Notes: a model not told the origin generated them from the letters alone. Shown: positions 8,260 to 16,732, numbered from the stretch's first letter. The stretch is DNA of 64,000 bases from Roseateles_E sp005503085 (GCF_028462495.1 NZ_JAQOWX010000016.1:1-64000), one strand, 5' to 3'. Made by a program: numbers and translations.

Positions 8260-9150
8260 TCAGGCTTGGCTGCTGGATGACTGCATTTCGGGCTTGCGCG
8301 TCAGCGCCATGAACAGGTCGACCAGGCTGGGCCGAAAGCGCTGGCCCATCGCTTCGAGCTGAGGGGGCGGCGCGCCGTCGAACAGCGCCGCCGGCCGGCC
8401 CTGCTGGCGGTAGCGCAGCAGCGGATGGGCGGCGGCCACCGCGTCGGCGGCGGCCGGGTCATGGCTCAGCGCGACAAAGCGCGAGTCCATCTCCTCCAGG
8501 CTGATGTTCAGCACCAGCCGGCCCATGTCCAGCATCATCACATCGCTCAGCAGGGTTTCGATCTCCTCGACCTGGTGGGTCGAGATCAGCACGCTGCGCT
8601 CGCCGTCACACCACTCGTCGATCAGCATCTCGTAGAAGCTCTTGCGCGACATCACATCCAGGCCCAGCGTCGGCTCGTCGAGGATCATCAGCTTCGTGTC
8701 GATCGCCGCGATCAGCGCCAGATGGGCCTGGGTCACCATGCCCTTGGACAGGCTCTTGACCTTGTCGTTCAGGCCCACGCTGGTGCGCTTGAGCAGGGCG
8801 CGGGCGCGCTCGGCCGAGAAGCGCGGCTGCAGCCCGCTCATCAAGGTGATCAGCTCGGACACCTTGGCCCAGCGCGGCAGCACGGCCACGTCGGGGATGT
8901 AACTCATGTTCTGCAGCAAGGTCTCGCGCTGCCGGCCCGGGTTCAGGCCCAGCACCGTCAGCTCACCTTGCGCCGGCAGCAGGCCCACCAGGGCCTTCAT
9001 CAGCGAGGTCTTGCCGGCGCCGTTATGGCCCAGCAGGCCGACGACGCGCCCCTTGGGGATCGTGAAGCTGATGTCGTCGATGGCGGTCTTGCTGCCATAG
9101 CGCAGGCTCAGTCCGCGCGCCTCGACGAGGGGGTTGTTGTGATCGCTCAT
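8260..9150 (-). CDS. ABC transporter ATP-binding protein
   Basis: ATPase subunit of the exporter encoded with the downstream permease. Walker A is GHNGAGKT at residues 41-48, the signature is LSKGM and Walker B is LMILDEPTLGLD. The ATG at 9150 overlaps the regulator stop (ATGA). An upstream ATG at 9222 would overlap the regulator by 76 bases and is rejected. The C-terminal ~90 residues are a variable region often seen in YtrB-like ATPases. Confidence 0.86.
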   Translation of the reverse strand: MSDHNNPLVEARGLSLRYGSKTAIDDISFTIPKGRVVGLLGHNGAGKTSLMKALVGLLPAQGELTVLGLNPGRQRETLLQNMSYIPDVAVLPRWAKVSELITLMSGLQPRFSAERARALLKRTSVGLNDKVKSLSKGMVTQAHLALIAAIDTKLMILDEPTLGLDVMSRKSFYEMLIDEWCDGERSVLISTHQVEEIETLLSDVMMLDMGRLVLNISLEEMDSRFVALSHDPAAADAVAAAHPLLRYRQQGRPAALFDGAPPPQLEAMGQRFRPSLVDLFMALTRKPEMQSSSSQA

Positions 9151-9500
9151 TGCTGTTCTTCCCAGTTCAGATCCTTGGCGCTCAGGCCCAGGCGGCGCAG
9201 TTTGGCACGCAGAGCCGGCCACTCCTGCTGCAGAAACTGCTCGCGCTCGCTTTTCAGCAGGCGTGACCGGGCTCCGGGCTGCACATACATGCCCAGGCCG
9301 CGGCGCGGCTCGACCAGGCCGTTGTCCACCAACGCCTGCAAGGCCCGGCTGACGGTCAGCGGATTGATCAGGTACTGGCTGGCCAGCGCCCTCACCGAGG
9401 GCAGGGCCTCACCCTCGGGCGGGCTGCCGTCCAGCAGCTGCACCGCCAGACGGTCGGCGAGCTGTTGGTAAATCGGGCTTGAATCGTTCCAGCGCTGCAT
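9147..9500 (-). CDS. GntR-family (YtrA subfamily) regulator
   Basis: Short 117-residue regulator with an N-terminal winged helix (SPIYQQLADRLAVQLLDG, then LPSVRALASQYLINPLTVSR) and only a short C-terminal tail, typical of the YtrA subgroup that represses its own ABC operon. The start at 9500 (MQRWNDSS) is chosen over 9542, which would run into the operator-like sequence. First gene of the regulator-ATPase-permease operon. Confidence 0.84.
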   Translation of the reverse strand: MQRWNDSSPIYQQLADRLAVQLLDGSPPEGEALPSVRALASQYLINPLTVSRALQALVDNGLVEPRRGLGMYVQPGARSRLLKSEREQFLQQEWPALRAKLRRLGLSAKDLNWEEQQ

Positions 9501-9512
9501 GGCGTGGGCCTT

Positions 9513-9535
9513 GTGTGTTGCTGATGTAGCACACC
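9513..9535. promoter_or_regulatory. Candidate YtrA-type operator
   Basis: GTGTTGCT and AGCACAC flank a short centre (GATGT) directly upstream of the regulator start, giving a near-perfect dyad with a one-base bulge. GTGT..ACAC dyads are the usual autoregulatory sites of YtrA-type repressors. Confidence 0.4.
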
Positions 9536-9632
9536 ATAACAAGAGCCCAGCTGTCGCCCTAGTGCGGGCCGACAGACTGCAGCAGCGGCAGGATGAACTG
9601 CAGGGCCCGGCGACCTCCCGGTGCCGGGTGTC

Positions 9633-9671
9633 GGTTTGCGCTGAGTTTGGAACTGTTTGCGCTTAAGTTGG
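9633..9671 (-). repeat. Two tandem 18-bp repeats, possible insertion-element end (left)
   Basis: The units at 9633-9650 and 9654-9671 match at 14 of 18 bases and are spaced 21 bases apart. Read on the minus strand each contains CCAA(A)CT..AGCGCAAAC, a loose match to the repeat cluster at 13141-13214 on the plus strand. The two clusters would then be in inverted orientation around the TerD/NYN genes. No transposase is visible. Confidence 0.35.
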
Positions 9672-9783
9672 CGCTCCGCAGAAGACCGCTTTGGGCCGCG
9701 TGCGGCCTTCTGGATTGTGCTGTCGGGGCTTTCTACGATGAGCGATGCCCCTTTGACTGTGGCAGGCGTAAGTCGGTACCGCA

Positions 9784-9942
9784 ATGAGCCAAGCGTAGGC
9801 CGCCAGGCTCTTCGGGGTGACTCAGCCGCGTATCTCTGAACTGATGCTCGGCAGGATCCACCTGTTTGGCCTCGATGCGTTGGTCAACATGGCTACGGCG
9901 GCGTGATTTCGCATCGAGATGCGAGTGCTCGAAGCGACCTGA
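9784..9942 (+). pseudogene. Decayed XRE-family (HigA-like) antitoxin
   Basis: Plus-strand translation gives ARLFGVTQPRISELMLGRI, then HLFGLDALVNMATAA, a stop, and FRIEMRVLEAT. This is the helix-turn-helix core and C-terminus of the short XRE antitoxins found with HigB-like toxins. In-frame stops at the fifth codon and in the middle show it is broken, and no toxin gene is next to it. It sits between the left repeat cluster and the TerD gene in a 650-base stretch that otherwise has no gene. Confidence 0.65.
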
Positions 9943-10062
9943 TTTCTCGAAGCTCGCAATCCATGGCCGTTTGAACTGAATTGCCCTGGTTCAGTAGATA
10001 GCCGAGGCGCGATACCCGACGAGAGGCGCGGACAGAGGGCGGTATGATTCCAATGCGGCTAT

Positions 10063-10137
10063 GGGGGTCCTTCCTTCTAAAACCTCTGAACCTAGGGCCC
10101 CCGCTTCCCGCTCATCGCCTGCCTTTGAGCAGGCGAT
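10063..10137 (+). promoter_or_regulatory. Two strong RNA hairpins in the leader of the TerD gene
   Basis: Hairpin 1 pairs GGGGGTCC (10063-10070) with GGGCCCCC (10095-10102), with one G-T pair. Hairpin 2 pairs ATCGCCTGC with GCAGGCGAT (10114-10137) around a 6-base loop and is followed by CTTGTTT. It ends 21 bases before the start codon. The second looks like a weak terminator or attenuator. A TATGAT hexamer at 10042-10047 could be the -10 box for this leader. Confidence 0.45.
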
Positions 10138-10158
10138 CTTGTTTCCAGGGACGGAACG

Positions 10159-12237
10159 ATGAACGAAATCTACCTGCGCCGCCGCTCGCGGCTGCATGTG
10201 CGCCCCGGTACGGGCGGCGCCACACTGCAACAGATTGCCACGATGCTCAAGGAGATCGAGGTGCTGGGATTTGTGTTGGCCGATGAAGTGGTCTCGCGCC
10301 TGTCTACCCTTTCGCCCGAGGAAGCGGCGCGAATGTTGCGTGGTATCACTCAGGATATCCGTAAGCTCCTGGGGGCGCACCGTCAGCACGAGCCGTTGTA
10401 TCCCGGGTTCCCCGCGCAGGTGATGGCGATGACAGAAGCCGAGCTCTATTTGAGCGCGCTGAGTCACTACGTGAGCCTGCGACGCATGCCAGCAACGGAC
10501 GGACAACGCCCGCCGCTGCTGCACAACCGCGCCCCGCTGATCGTTGAACTGGGATCGGTGGAGGACTTCGAAGCCATCTGTACGCGGCTGGCGGGAGCGG
10601 GTGCATCGCTGTCCGCGCAAGATCAAGCTGACCTGACTTGGTTTGTGCGACAGTACCGCGCCGACGTGTTCCGCCTTCTGCCGGCCAAGTTCCCGTTCAA
10701 GGAGAATCTGGCGCTCATTGGTGCCCAACTGATGCTGCATGTGGGCGACGACGAGCGCACACAGCATTTTGTCGAAACACATTTCCGCACGGGAACGGAC
10801 GTGCTGCGCCTGGCCGTGGGCCTGTCGGGTGGTGATGTGTCGCTGGCTGCATCTACGCGCTTCGCCCGGTTCCCGCGTCGCCAGCGCCGGCTGCTGCTGG
10901 CTTTGATGGAGGGCTGTGTTGGCCTGACAGAAGACATGCGCCGTCGGGCGGAGCCATTCAAGCGCCTAGGCGAGCGACTGCACCCGGGGGAGCATGCCGA
11001 GCGCTACCCGAAGACTGCCGCTGCGTTTGCCGTGATTCGCGATGGTCAGCCCTTCACGAGCTTCAACAGCCGTGTGGAACAGGCCTTGGCCGTGGGCGAT
11101 GTTGCCGGCGCGGCGCAGGCCTTGCAGGCGCGTCCCGGCGAGTACGCCCGCCGGCTGGATTTGCTGTTGCGCAAGAGCGGCCATCCCGAGGCGTTGCTGA
11201 GCCGCTTTGCCGAGTTGGCGCCACGCGTATCAACCGCCGTGCTGCTGCAAGTGCTGGCGCACTTCAAGGCGCGCGCTGAGCAAGGGCGGCTGCGTGTCTT
11301 CTTTCCGAAGGGCGAAATTGCTAACGTGTTCGCCCTTAGTGACCATCGCGTTGCCATCGACGCGCGCGTCGCACAACAGGTGGTGCAGGGCTGCGAAGCA
11401 GCGTTGCTGGCACGCTTCGCGCAGTTGCCATCGCTGGGGCGCTGCTACGTGGACCCCGCATTGGCGAGCTACGTGGTGCCGCTGGCGCAGCGTGCTGCGT
11501 CCAAGACGCTGCGCACCTTCGCGCGTGGCAGCCGCATCCCGATGCCCGAGGTTGGCTTCGTCAGGCTCTTCCTTTGGTGGATGAACGGCCGTTCGCGGGT
11601 GGACATCGACCTCTCCGTGGTGCTGTACGGTGATGACTACCGCTACGTTGACACCATCGCGTTCTACAACCTGCGCAGCTGGGGGGCTTACCACAGCGGC
11701 GATATCGTCGATGCGCCGAAGGGCGCGGCTGAGTTCATCGATCTGGACCTGCAAATGCTACGTGCCCGTGGCGTGCGGTTCGTGATGATGAGCGTCAACA
11801 GCTACTCGGGCCAAGCCTATTGCGACCTGCCGGAATGCTTCGCTGGCTGGATGTCGCGTACGGACCTGAACTCAGGCGAGCCCTTCGAGGCTCGTACCGT
11901 GGTGGACCGGGTAGACCTAGCTTCCGACGCTCACATCAGTCTGCCGCTGGTGCTGGACCTGCAGCGTCGCGAAGTGCTTTGGGCAGATATAGCGCTGAGG
12001 GAGCACCCGCGCTTTGCCAATAGCGTTGCGGGCAACCTGGCTGGGGTGTCGCTGATGCTGCGCGCGCTGCATGAAATGGTGAAGCCCGACTTGCACACGC
12101 TCATGTCGCTGCACGCGCGTGCCCGCGGCTCGCTGGTGGACGACCCGACGAAGGCCGAAACGCGCTTCGGCACAGCTCGCGACTCCACAGTTACGCCGCT
12201 GGATGGTGATGCGATACGCGCCTACTACCTGCAGTAG
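10159..12237 (+). CDS. Large protein with C-terminal TerD-like domain
   Basis: A 692-residue protein, apparently cytosolic. Residues ~1-460 are mostly helical with no motif I can name. From about residue 470 a TerD-like beta-sandwich is recognisable: SRVDIDLSVVLYGDD, then DTIAFYNLRSWGAYHSGDI, EFIDLDLQML and FVMMSVNSYSG, including acidic residues where TerD proteins bind calcium. TerD-domain proteins belong to the chemical-stress and phage-related ter systems; large fusions of this kind occur as stand-alone genes in proteobacteria and actinobacteria (family knowledge). GC is lower than in the flanks, suggesting transfer. The convergent neighbour is an NYN nuclease-like gene. Function unknown. 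Confidence 0.7.
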   Translation: MNEIYLRRRSRLHVRPGTGGATLQQIATMLKEIEVLGFVLADEVVSRLSTLSPEEAARMLRGITQDIRKLLGAHRQHEPLYPGFPAQVMAMTEAELYLSALSHYVSLRRMPATDGQRPPLLHNRAPLIVELGSVEDFEAICTRLAGAGASLSAQDQADLTWFVRQYRADVFRLLPAKFPFKENLALIGAQLMLHVGDDERTQHFVETHFRTGTDVLRLAVGLSGGDVSLAASTRFARFPRRQRRLLLALMEGCVGLTEDMRRRAEPFKRLGERLHPGEHAERYPKTAAAFAVIRDGQPFTSFNSRVEQALAVGDVAGAAQALQARPGEYARRLDLLLRKSGHPEALLSRFAELAPRVSTAVLLQVLAHFKARAEQGRLRVFFPKGEIANVFALSDHRVAIDARVAQQVVQGCEAALLARFAQLPSLGRCYVDPALASYVVPLAQRAASKTLRTFARGSRIPMPEVGFVRLFLWWMNGRSRVDIDLSVVLYGDDYRYVDTIAFYNLRSWGAYHSGDIVDAPKGAAEFIDLDLQMLRARGVRFVMMSVNSYSGQAYCDLPECFAGWMSRTDLNSGEPFEARTVVDRVDLASDAHISLPLVLDLQRREVLWADIALREHPRFANSVAGNLAGVSLMLRALHEMVKPDLHTLMSLHARARGSLVDDPTKAETRFGTARDSTVTPLDGDAIRAYYLQ

Positions 12238-12313
12238 CGGTAGCCATTGCGGTGGACCACACTACTCGTATCCAGAATTCAGTGGCCAAGGCTACGCAAA
12301 CCAGGGTGTACTG

Positions 12314-12922
12314 TCAGTCGGGCAACCCATAGACGACCTTTGTGCCATCGACGGCTAGTACTCCGTGCTCGGCCAGCACGCCAATCAGGGTCATCACTTC
12401 CGACTCGTCCAATTTAGGCTGGAAGAGCGCGCTGATCGAGCCCCTGAGCGTCTTCAGCGAGGCAGGACGCTGAACGCCACGATTGATCAGGTACTCCATA
12501 GCGCGCGAAAGCTTCTCCTCTTTGGGGACATGCGGCGACGGCTTGATGAGGGGGATGTCGGCGACTGACTTGTGACGTTGGACCTTCATCCCGCGGTCCC
12601 GTAGGTGCTCCAGCAGCCTATCCATGCCGCCGTCGCCGGTCACCACGTGCAAGAAACTCTCTGGATCCTTGGCGACGAGCTCGCCCAGGTAGAACGACAT
12701 GTGGAAGTCCAGCACATTGGGCCCGCTGGCGCTCATCTTGATGACCTTCGCGTCGGAGCCCTTCTTCTGAACTAGCTCAATCAGGTCGAACTTGACCTTG
12801 TTTTGCTGGGCACCGACAAATATCCAGACCTTGAAGACGGGTTGTGCGAGAAGGCGGGCTACATCGGGCTGGATGTTCTCGTAGTCAATCAGGACGTGGT
12901 TGTTCTTCATCATGACCATCAT
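12314..12922 (-). CDS. NYN/PIN-like domain protein
   Basis: A 202-residue protein whose first ~130 residues look like an NYN (PIN-like) RNase domain: LIDYENIQPD with acidic Asp13/Glu15 and Asn16, a second acidic site in VTGDGGMDRLLEHL, and the beta-alpha order of that fold. The C-terminal ~70 residues (SRAMEYLINRGV, then LDESEVMTLIGVLAEHGVL) look like a small winged-helix or OST-HTH-like nucleic-acid-binding domain. Likely an RNA-cleaving or RNA-binding protein; defence or stress roles are possible. The start is one of several clustered Met codons. Convergent with the TerD gene. Confidence 0.7.
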   Translation of the reverse strand: MMVMMKNNHVLIDYENIQPDVARLLAQPVFKVWIFVGAQQNKVKFDLIELVQKKGSDAKVIKMSASGPNVLDFHMSFYLGELVAKDPESFLHVVTGDGGMDRLLEHLRDRGMKVQRHKSVADIPLIKPSPHVPKEEKLSRAMEYLINRGVQRPASLKTLRGSISALFQPKLDESEVMTLIGVLAEHGVLAVDGTKVVYGLPD

Positions 12923-13286
12923 TGCACCGCCGGTGCGCTCCCTGAAGTTGTAGCTCGTTACCGACGCCCCTGGACTTTCGCCGGTCCAAGGTCATTCTCG
13001 TCTGGGGAGGGAGCACATCGTTGCGGCGCAACTCCGAGGCCATGTGTGGCTGGATGCACGGCCCGAGGCTGTTGCCGTCGTTCCGAGGGGCATGCTGGTC
13101 TGCGCCGACGTTCCGAACTCGCCAGCAACGCCGATCGAAAGTTCAAACTACAGCGAGACAAGAGCCCGTGAATTCAAACTTCAGTGAGACACGGATTCAG
13201 ACTGCGGCGAGATAAACCGCGCCAAGCGATTGATGGTCAACAGGGCCCGGTTCAACATTCAGCGCAACCCGACAGCTGCGGCGTGT
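12923..13286. other. Intergenic stretch without a supported gene
   Basis: I see no recognisable protein on either strand. The only structure is the cluster of tandem repeats near its right end. The composition and the absence of any gene are consistent with debris of a mobile element. Confidence 0.5.
13141..13214 (+). repeat. Three degenerate 20-bp tandem repeats, possible insertion-element end (right)
   Basis: The units start at 13141, 13172 and 13195. The first two match at 17 of 20 bases and the second and third at 15 of 20, with consensus (A/G)TTCAAACTxCAGxGAGACA. Multiple short repeats of this sort are typical of terminal regions of some insertion sequences. See the oppositely oriented cluster at 9633-9671. 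Confidence 0.5.
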
Positions 13287-14036
13287 TTAGGCTTGGCGCT
13301 TTCTGCGCCGCTGAGCCGCGCCGACGATGAGCAGCAATCCTGCGCTCATCAGACCCCAGGTGGAAGGTTCTGGCACAGCGGTGACGGTGCGCACGAAGGC
13401 GCAATCCGGCTGGGCTGCTGGGCAGATGGAGGTCAATGGGACCGTAGCGCGCAGAGCGTTACCGCCTTGGTCGTACCCGGCGACATGCAGTCGGATATCA
13501 GCGCTGCTCAGTCGATACTGCCCTGGAGTCACTGCGCTGCCCGGGACGAATCGATAGCGATAGAAGTCAATGAACTCGACCTGCCGCAAAGACATTTGCG
13601 GCAGGTCGAGGATGCCAAGACGGGCAGGATCGCCGTCACCGCCAAAGTGCCATTCGGTCCGATACGGATTTGGTTCTCCAAGACCACAGGACGCATCGAA
13701 ACTGTTGTAGCAGCGAAGGCTGGAACCGTACCGAGTCTGACTCCAGTCAATACTCGCGAATGCTGCCTGATGGCCCTGGCCGTCATCATCAATGTGCGTG
13801 CCCAGCGGCAGGTCGCTCAGACTCAGGTAATTCGCCGGATCTAGTGACATGCCCGCCTGCCCAGGTGCCAGCGACAGGCGCAAGCCGACATCGATGCTGT
13901 CCAGGGTGGTGGCCGTGCCGGTCCTCTGCACCCAGTCCAACTGGAAGCTGGGCAATTGCGCCACGGCGGTGGCGCTCGCCAGGAGCAGCCCGCAGGCTGC
14001 CAGCAGGCGCGTGAGCGCCTGGGTTTTTTGGATCAT
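13287..14036 (-). CDS. PEP-CTERM sorting-domain protein
   Basis: Secreted 249-residue protein with a signal peptide (residues ~1-27, ending ASATAVAQ) and a C-terminal PEP-CTERM tail: VPEPSTWGLM, a hydrophobic helix, then RRRKRQ. The tail directs processing by an exosortase and surface or matrix display. The ectodomain has no named fold; four Cys residues could form disulfides. A perfect 16-bp inverted repeat is embedded in the coding sequence. Right at the edge of the accessory island. Confidence 0.82.
   Translation of the reverse strand: MIQKTQALTRLLAACGLLLASATAVAQLPSFQLDWVQRTGTATTLDSIDVGLRLSLAPGQAGMSLDPANYLSLSDLPLGTHIDDDGQGHQAAFASIDWSQTRYGSSLRCYNSFDASCGLGEPNPYRTEWHFGGDGDPARLGILDLPQMSLRQVEFIDFYRYRFVPGSAVTPGQYRLSSADIRLHVAGYDQGGNALRATVPLTSICPAAQPDCAFVRTVTAVPEPSTWGLMSAGLLLIVGAAQRRRKRQA
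13575..13610. repeat. Perfect 16-bp inverted repeat inside the PEP-CTERM gene
   Basis: CTCGACCTGCCGCAAA and its exact reverse complement are separated by GACA, giving a 36-bp cruciform/hairpin that codes for LDLPQMSLRQVE on the minus strand. No T-run follows it on either strand. Confidence 0.9.
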
Positions 14037-14193
14037 CGCTTTCCTCCCTGTTGTCGACGTGGTAGCGGCGCCCCTGGTTTTCTTGTCGGGCGCTGCGGCG
14101 GCAGTTTAGGGGGCGAAGATCGAGTGGCCGGCACCCTGAATGAGGGCCGTGCAAACCCTTGCCAGGTGGCGCAGGTTTGCACTGAAGCGCGTG

Positions 14194-14952
14194 TCAGCCG
14201 CGACGGCGGCGTGCGACGAAGCCGATCGCGCCCAGGCCGGCCAGCAGCAGCGCGTAGCTGCTTGGCTCGGGCACCGGGGCCAAGGTGGCGTTCAGGCTGA
14301 AGTTGTCGACGGCCAGGCCGTCGTCGGCGCCGCTGGCGTTGAAGTCGGTCCAGCGCAGCCACACGGTGGCACCCTGGGCCAGGCTCAGGCCGCTCAGGCT
14401 GCCGGAGACGGCGGCGCTGTTGCTGTTGCCGTTCAGGGCGCGGGCGCTGCCGGTGGTGACGACGGAGCCGAAGTCCAGCGCGCTGACGCTGGTCCAGTTG
14501 CCGGTGTTCAGCGAGCTGGCGTCGGTGCTGTACTGAAACTGCAGGCGGTCGGCGCGGCCGGTGGTGCCCAGGCGCCATTGCTCGCCGGTGTAGCTGATCG
14601 CCAGGCTGTCGATCGCGCGGCTGGCTTGGTTGGTGAAGGAGGCGCCGAACACCGTCAGCAGATTGCCGGATTGCAGGCTGCCCAGCGCGCGGTCGCTGCT
14701 GCCGGCGCTGCCGAAGCTGTAGGTGTTGCCGGCATTGCTGCCGCCATCACCGACGCCGTAGCTGGCATTGGCGTTGGCAAGGGTCTCGGCAAAGGCCCAG
14801 CCTGTCGGCAGTGCGGTGCCGGTGCTGCCGCTGCTGGCCAGGCTGTCGAAGTTCTGCTGATAGCTCAGAGCGCCTTCGCCCAGCTCGATGGCTGCGTTGG
14901 CGGACAGGCTGGCGGCGCCCAGGGCGACGATGGCGAGGAATTGTTTGGACAC
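14194..14952 (-). CDS. PEP-CTERM sorting-domain protein
   Basis: Secreted protein of 252 residues: signal peptide to ~residue 20 (LSANAA), an Ala/Ser/Gly-rich ectodomain, and a PEP-CTERM tail (VPEPSSYALLLAGLGAIGFV then RRRR). The GTG at 14952 is the best start because GGAGAA lies 8-13 bases before it. The longer frame to 15009 lacks a signal-peptide-like beginning. Sequence blocks such as NFDSLASSGSTGTALPTGW are typical of PEP-CTERM proteins with a lectin-like jelly roll. Substrate of an exosortase outside this window. Confidence 0.83.
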   Translation of the reverse strand: MSKQFLAIVALGAASLSANAAIELGEGALSYQQNFDSLASSGSTGTALPTGWAFAETLANANASYGVGDGGSNAGNTYSFGSAGSSDRALGSLQSGNLLTVFGASFTNQASRAIDSLAISYTGEQWRLGTTGRADRLQFQYSTDASSLNTGNWTSVSALDFGSVVTTGSARALNGNSNSAAVSGSLSGLSLAQGATVWLRWTDFNASGADDGLAVDNFSLNATLAPVPEPSSYALLLAGLGAIGFVARRRRG

Positions 14953-15060
14953 TGTGGGTTCTCCCGGATTGGATGGGCTGATGGATGCTGTCTGGCAGCA
15001 TGGCGCCATCCTTCAGCAAGACCGTGAATCCTGCGTGTCACCGGGGCATGGCCGAACGGA

Positions 15061-15083
15061 CTCCCCCGCGATTGCAGGGGGAG
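15061..15083 (-). terminator. Hairpin downstream of the GST gene
   Basis: CTCCCCC and GGGGGAG pair around a 9-base loop just after the GST stop, but only TCCG follows on the minus strand, so it may be a weak or Rho-assisted terminator. Confidence 0.35.
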
Positions 15084-15091
15084 GGCAGGTT

Positions 15092-15745
15092 TCAGGCCTT
15101 GGCGAAGCGATCCTGGTCGGCCTTGCGGTCGGCCGCCACTTTCTGCGCGCTGGGGCGCTCGCCGATCCGCTTGATATAGGGCTTCCAGTCGACGCCGCCG
15201 GCCGCCAGCAGGTCCTCGCCCAGCACCGCCTTGGAGGCCATCGCGACCAGGGGCAGGCTGACCCAGGCGGCGCAGTCGGCCTGCGTGAAGCTTTCGCCGG
15301 CGATAAAGGGCGAGAACTTCGCCAGGCGCTTGAAACCGGCGATGTTCTTTTCCAGCAGCTTGCGGGCACGGGTCTGCGTGCCCTCGCTGACCGTGCCGCC
15401 GAAAAAGGCTTGCGGGTAGAGCTCGCGCGCCACCAGCTCCAGATGCAGCTCGACAAAGGTCACCAGCTCGCGCACCTTGGCCGCCTCGAAGGGGTCGGCC
15501 GGCAGCAGGGCCGGGGTCGGCTGGAGGGCTTCAAGATAGTCCATGATGACCTGGCTCTCGCACAGCGCGCCCTGCGGCGTGCGGATGAAGGGCACCTTGC
15601 CCAGCGGCGTGCAGCTCAGCACCGCCTCATCGGCCGAGTTGGTCATTACCAGCTCTTCCTCGAAGGGGATGCCTTTCTCCAGCAGGGCCAGCTTGACCTT
15701 GTTGTAATAGTTGGACAGCGAGAAGCCGCACAGCGTGATCGTCAT
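15092..15745 (-). CDS. Glutathione S-transferase family protein
   Basis: A 217-residue cytosolic GST. The N-terminal thioredoxin-fold domain starts MTITLCGFSLSNYYNKVK and includes the glutathione-binding LGKVPFI and the ES motif (CESQVIMDYLE). A helical C-terminal domain follows. The role is conjugation of glutathione to electrophiles or peroxides; the exact substrate cannot be told. The ATG at 15745 is where homology to the fold begins, and the long upstream frame is discarded. Confidence 0.86.
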   Translation of the reverse strand: MTITLCGFSLSNYYNKVKLALLEKGIPFEEELVMTNSADEAVLSCTPLGKVPFIRTPQGALCESQVIMDYLEALQPTPALLPADPFEAAKVRELVTFVELHLELVARELYPQAFFGGTVSEGTQTRARKLLEKNIAGFKRLAKFSPFIAGESFTQADCAAWVSLPLVAMASKAVLGEDLLAAGGVDWKPYIKRIGERPSAQKVAADRKADQDRFAKA

Positions 15746-15825
15746 GGTTTGTCTCCGGCAGGTCTGGGGGTGGCGGCAGTCTAAGCGGGCCGCCGGGCAG
15801 CGACTGCCGCGCTGGAGACAGACGA

Positions 15826-16725
15826 CTATTTTCTGTTGACCAGGGCCACGCCGGCCGTCAGCGCCACCAAGGCCACGCCCAGGCGCAGGCTGATGCTCTC
15901 GCCCAGCAAGAGCGCGCCGGCCAGCAGACCGAACAGCGGCGTCGACAGCGTGAAGCTGGCCAGCCGGGTGGCCGGATAGTGGCGCACCAGCCAGAACCAC
16001 ATCAGATAGCTGGCAAAGCTGACGACCACGGTCTGGAACAGCATCAGGCCCGAGAGCCGCATCGACCATTGCAGCGGCAGCGTCTCGCCGATCAATGCCG
16101 CCGCCGCGACCAGGCCCAGACCCGAGACGCCCAGCTGGTAGAACAAGGTCTTCTCGGCGCTGGCCGCCGACAGCTTGGTCGCCCGTATCGCCAGGGTCGT
16201 GCCGCCCCAGAGCAAGGCGGCCAGCAGGCCCAGCGCATCACCCAGCCATTGGCGGCCGGAGTCGCTGGTCTGGCCGAAGCCTTCCGCAAAAGCCCAGGCC
16301 ACCGCCGCGAAGGCCAAGAGCAGGCCGGCGCTCTGGCGCAGGCTCAGCCGCTCCGACTTGGCGATGAAGGGCATGCCCAGCGCGACGACAAAGGGGCTCA
16401 GATAGATGAAGACCACCATGCGCGAGGCGCTGGTGTACTGCAGGCCGGCGAAGATGCAGGCGAACTCCAGGCCGAACAGCCCGCCGGCCAGCAGGCCGCC
16501 GGCCAGCGTGCCGTCGCGCTCGAACAGCTTGATGCCGCGCGTTGTCGCCCAGGCCCACACCAGCAGGGCCGCGCCCAGCGAGCGCAGCCCCGCCTGCCAC
16601 AGCGGCGAGATCTCGCTCAGCGCCGCCTTCACCGCCACCTGGTTCAGCCCCCACAGCAGGCAGCAGACCAGCAGGCTGCTGACGGCCAGGGTGTCGAGAT
16701 GGGTTTTGCGCTGTGTGGGGTTCAT
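15826..16725 (-). CDS. EamA-family (DMT) transporter
   Basis: Inner-membrane protein of 299 residues with ten predicted helices in two EamA repeats, the usual size for drug/metabolite exporters. The first helix contains LLVCCLLWGLNQVAVKAAL and the second repeat begins near LGDALGLLAALLWGGTTLAIR. I place the start at the ATG at 16725, which removes an Arg-rich tail that would overlap the rhombosortase gene. Exported metabolite unknown. Confidence 0.84.
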   Translation of the reverse strand: MNPTQRKTHLDTLAVSSLLVCCLLWGLNQVAVKAALSEISPLWQAGLRSLGAALLVWAWATTRGIKLFERDGTLAGGLLAGGLFGLEFACIFAGLQYTSASRMVVFIYLSPFVVALGMPFIAKSERLSLRQSAGLLLAFAAVAWAFAEGFGQTSDSGRQWLGDALGLLAALLWGGTTLAIRATKLSAASAEKTLFYQLGVSGLGLVAAAALIGETLPLQWSMRLSGLMLFQTVVVSFASYLMWFWLVRHYPATRLASFTLSTPLFGLLAGALLLGESISLRLGVALVALTAGVALVNRK

Positions 16726-16732
16726 GCCTTCA

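Noticed and set aside
9593..9839. Two short plus-strand frames upstream of the TerD gene
   Set aside because: They span the repeat cluster and the decayed antitoxin in the wrong frame and show no coding character.
12959..13215. Short frames on both strands in the right margin of the island, considered as transposase remnants
   Set aside because: No transposase motif (DDE, IstB-like Walker A) is visible, so only the repeats are reported.
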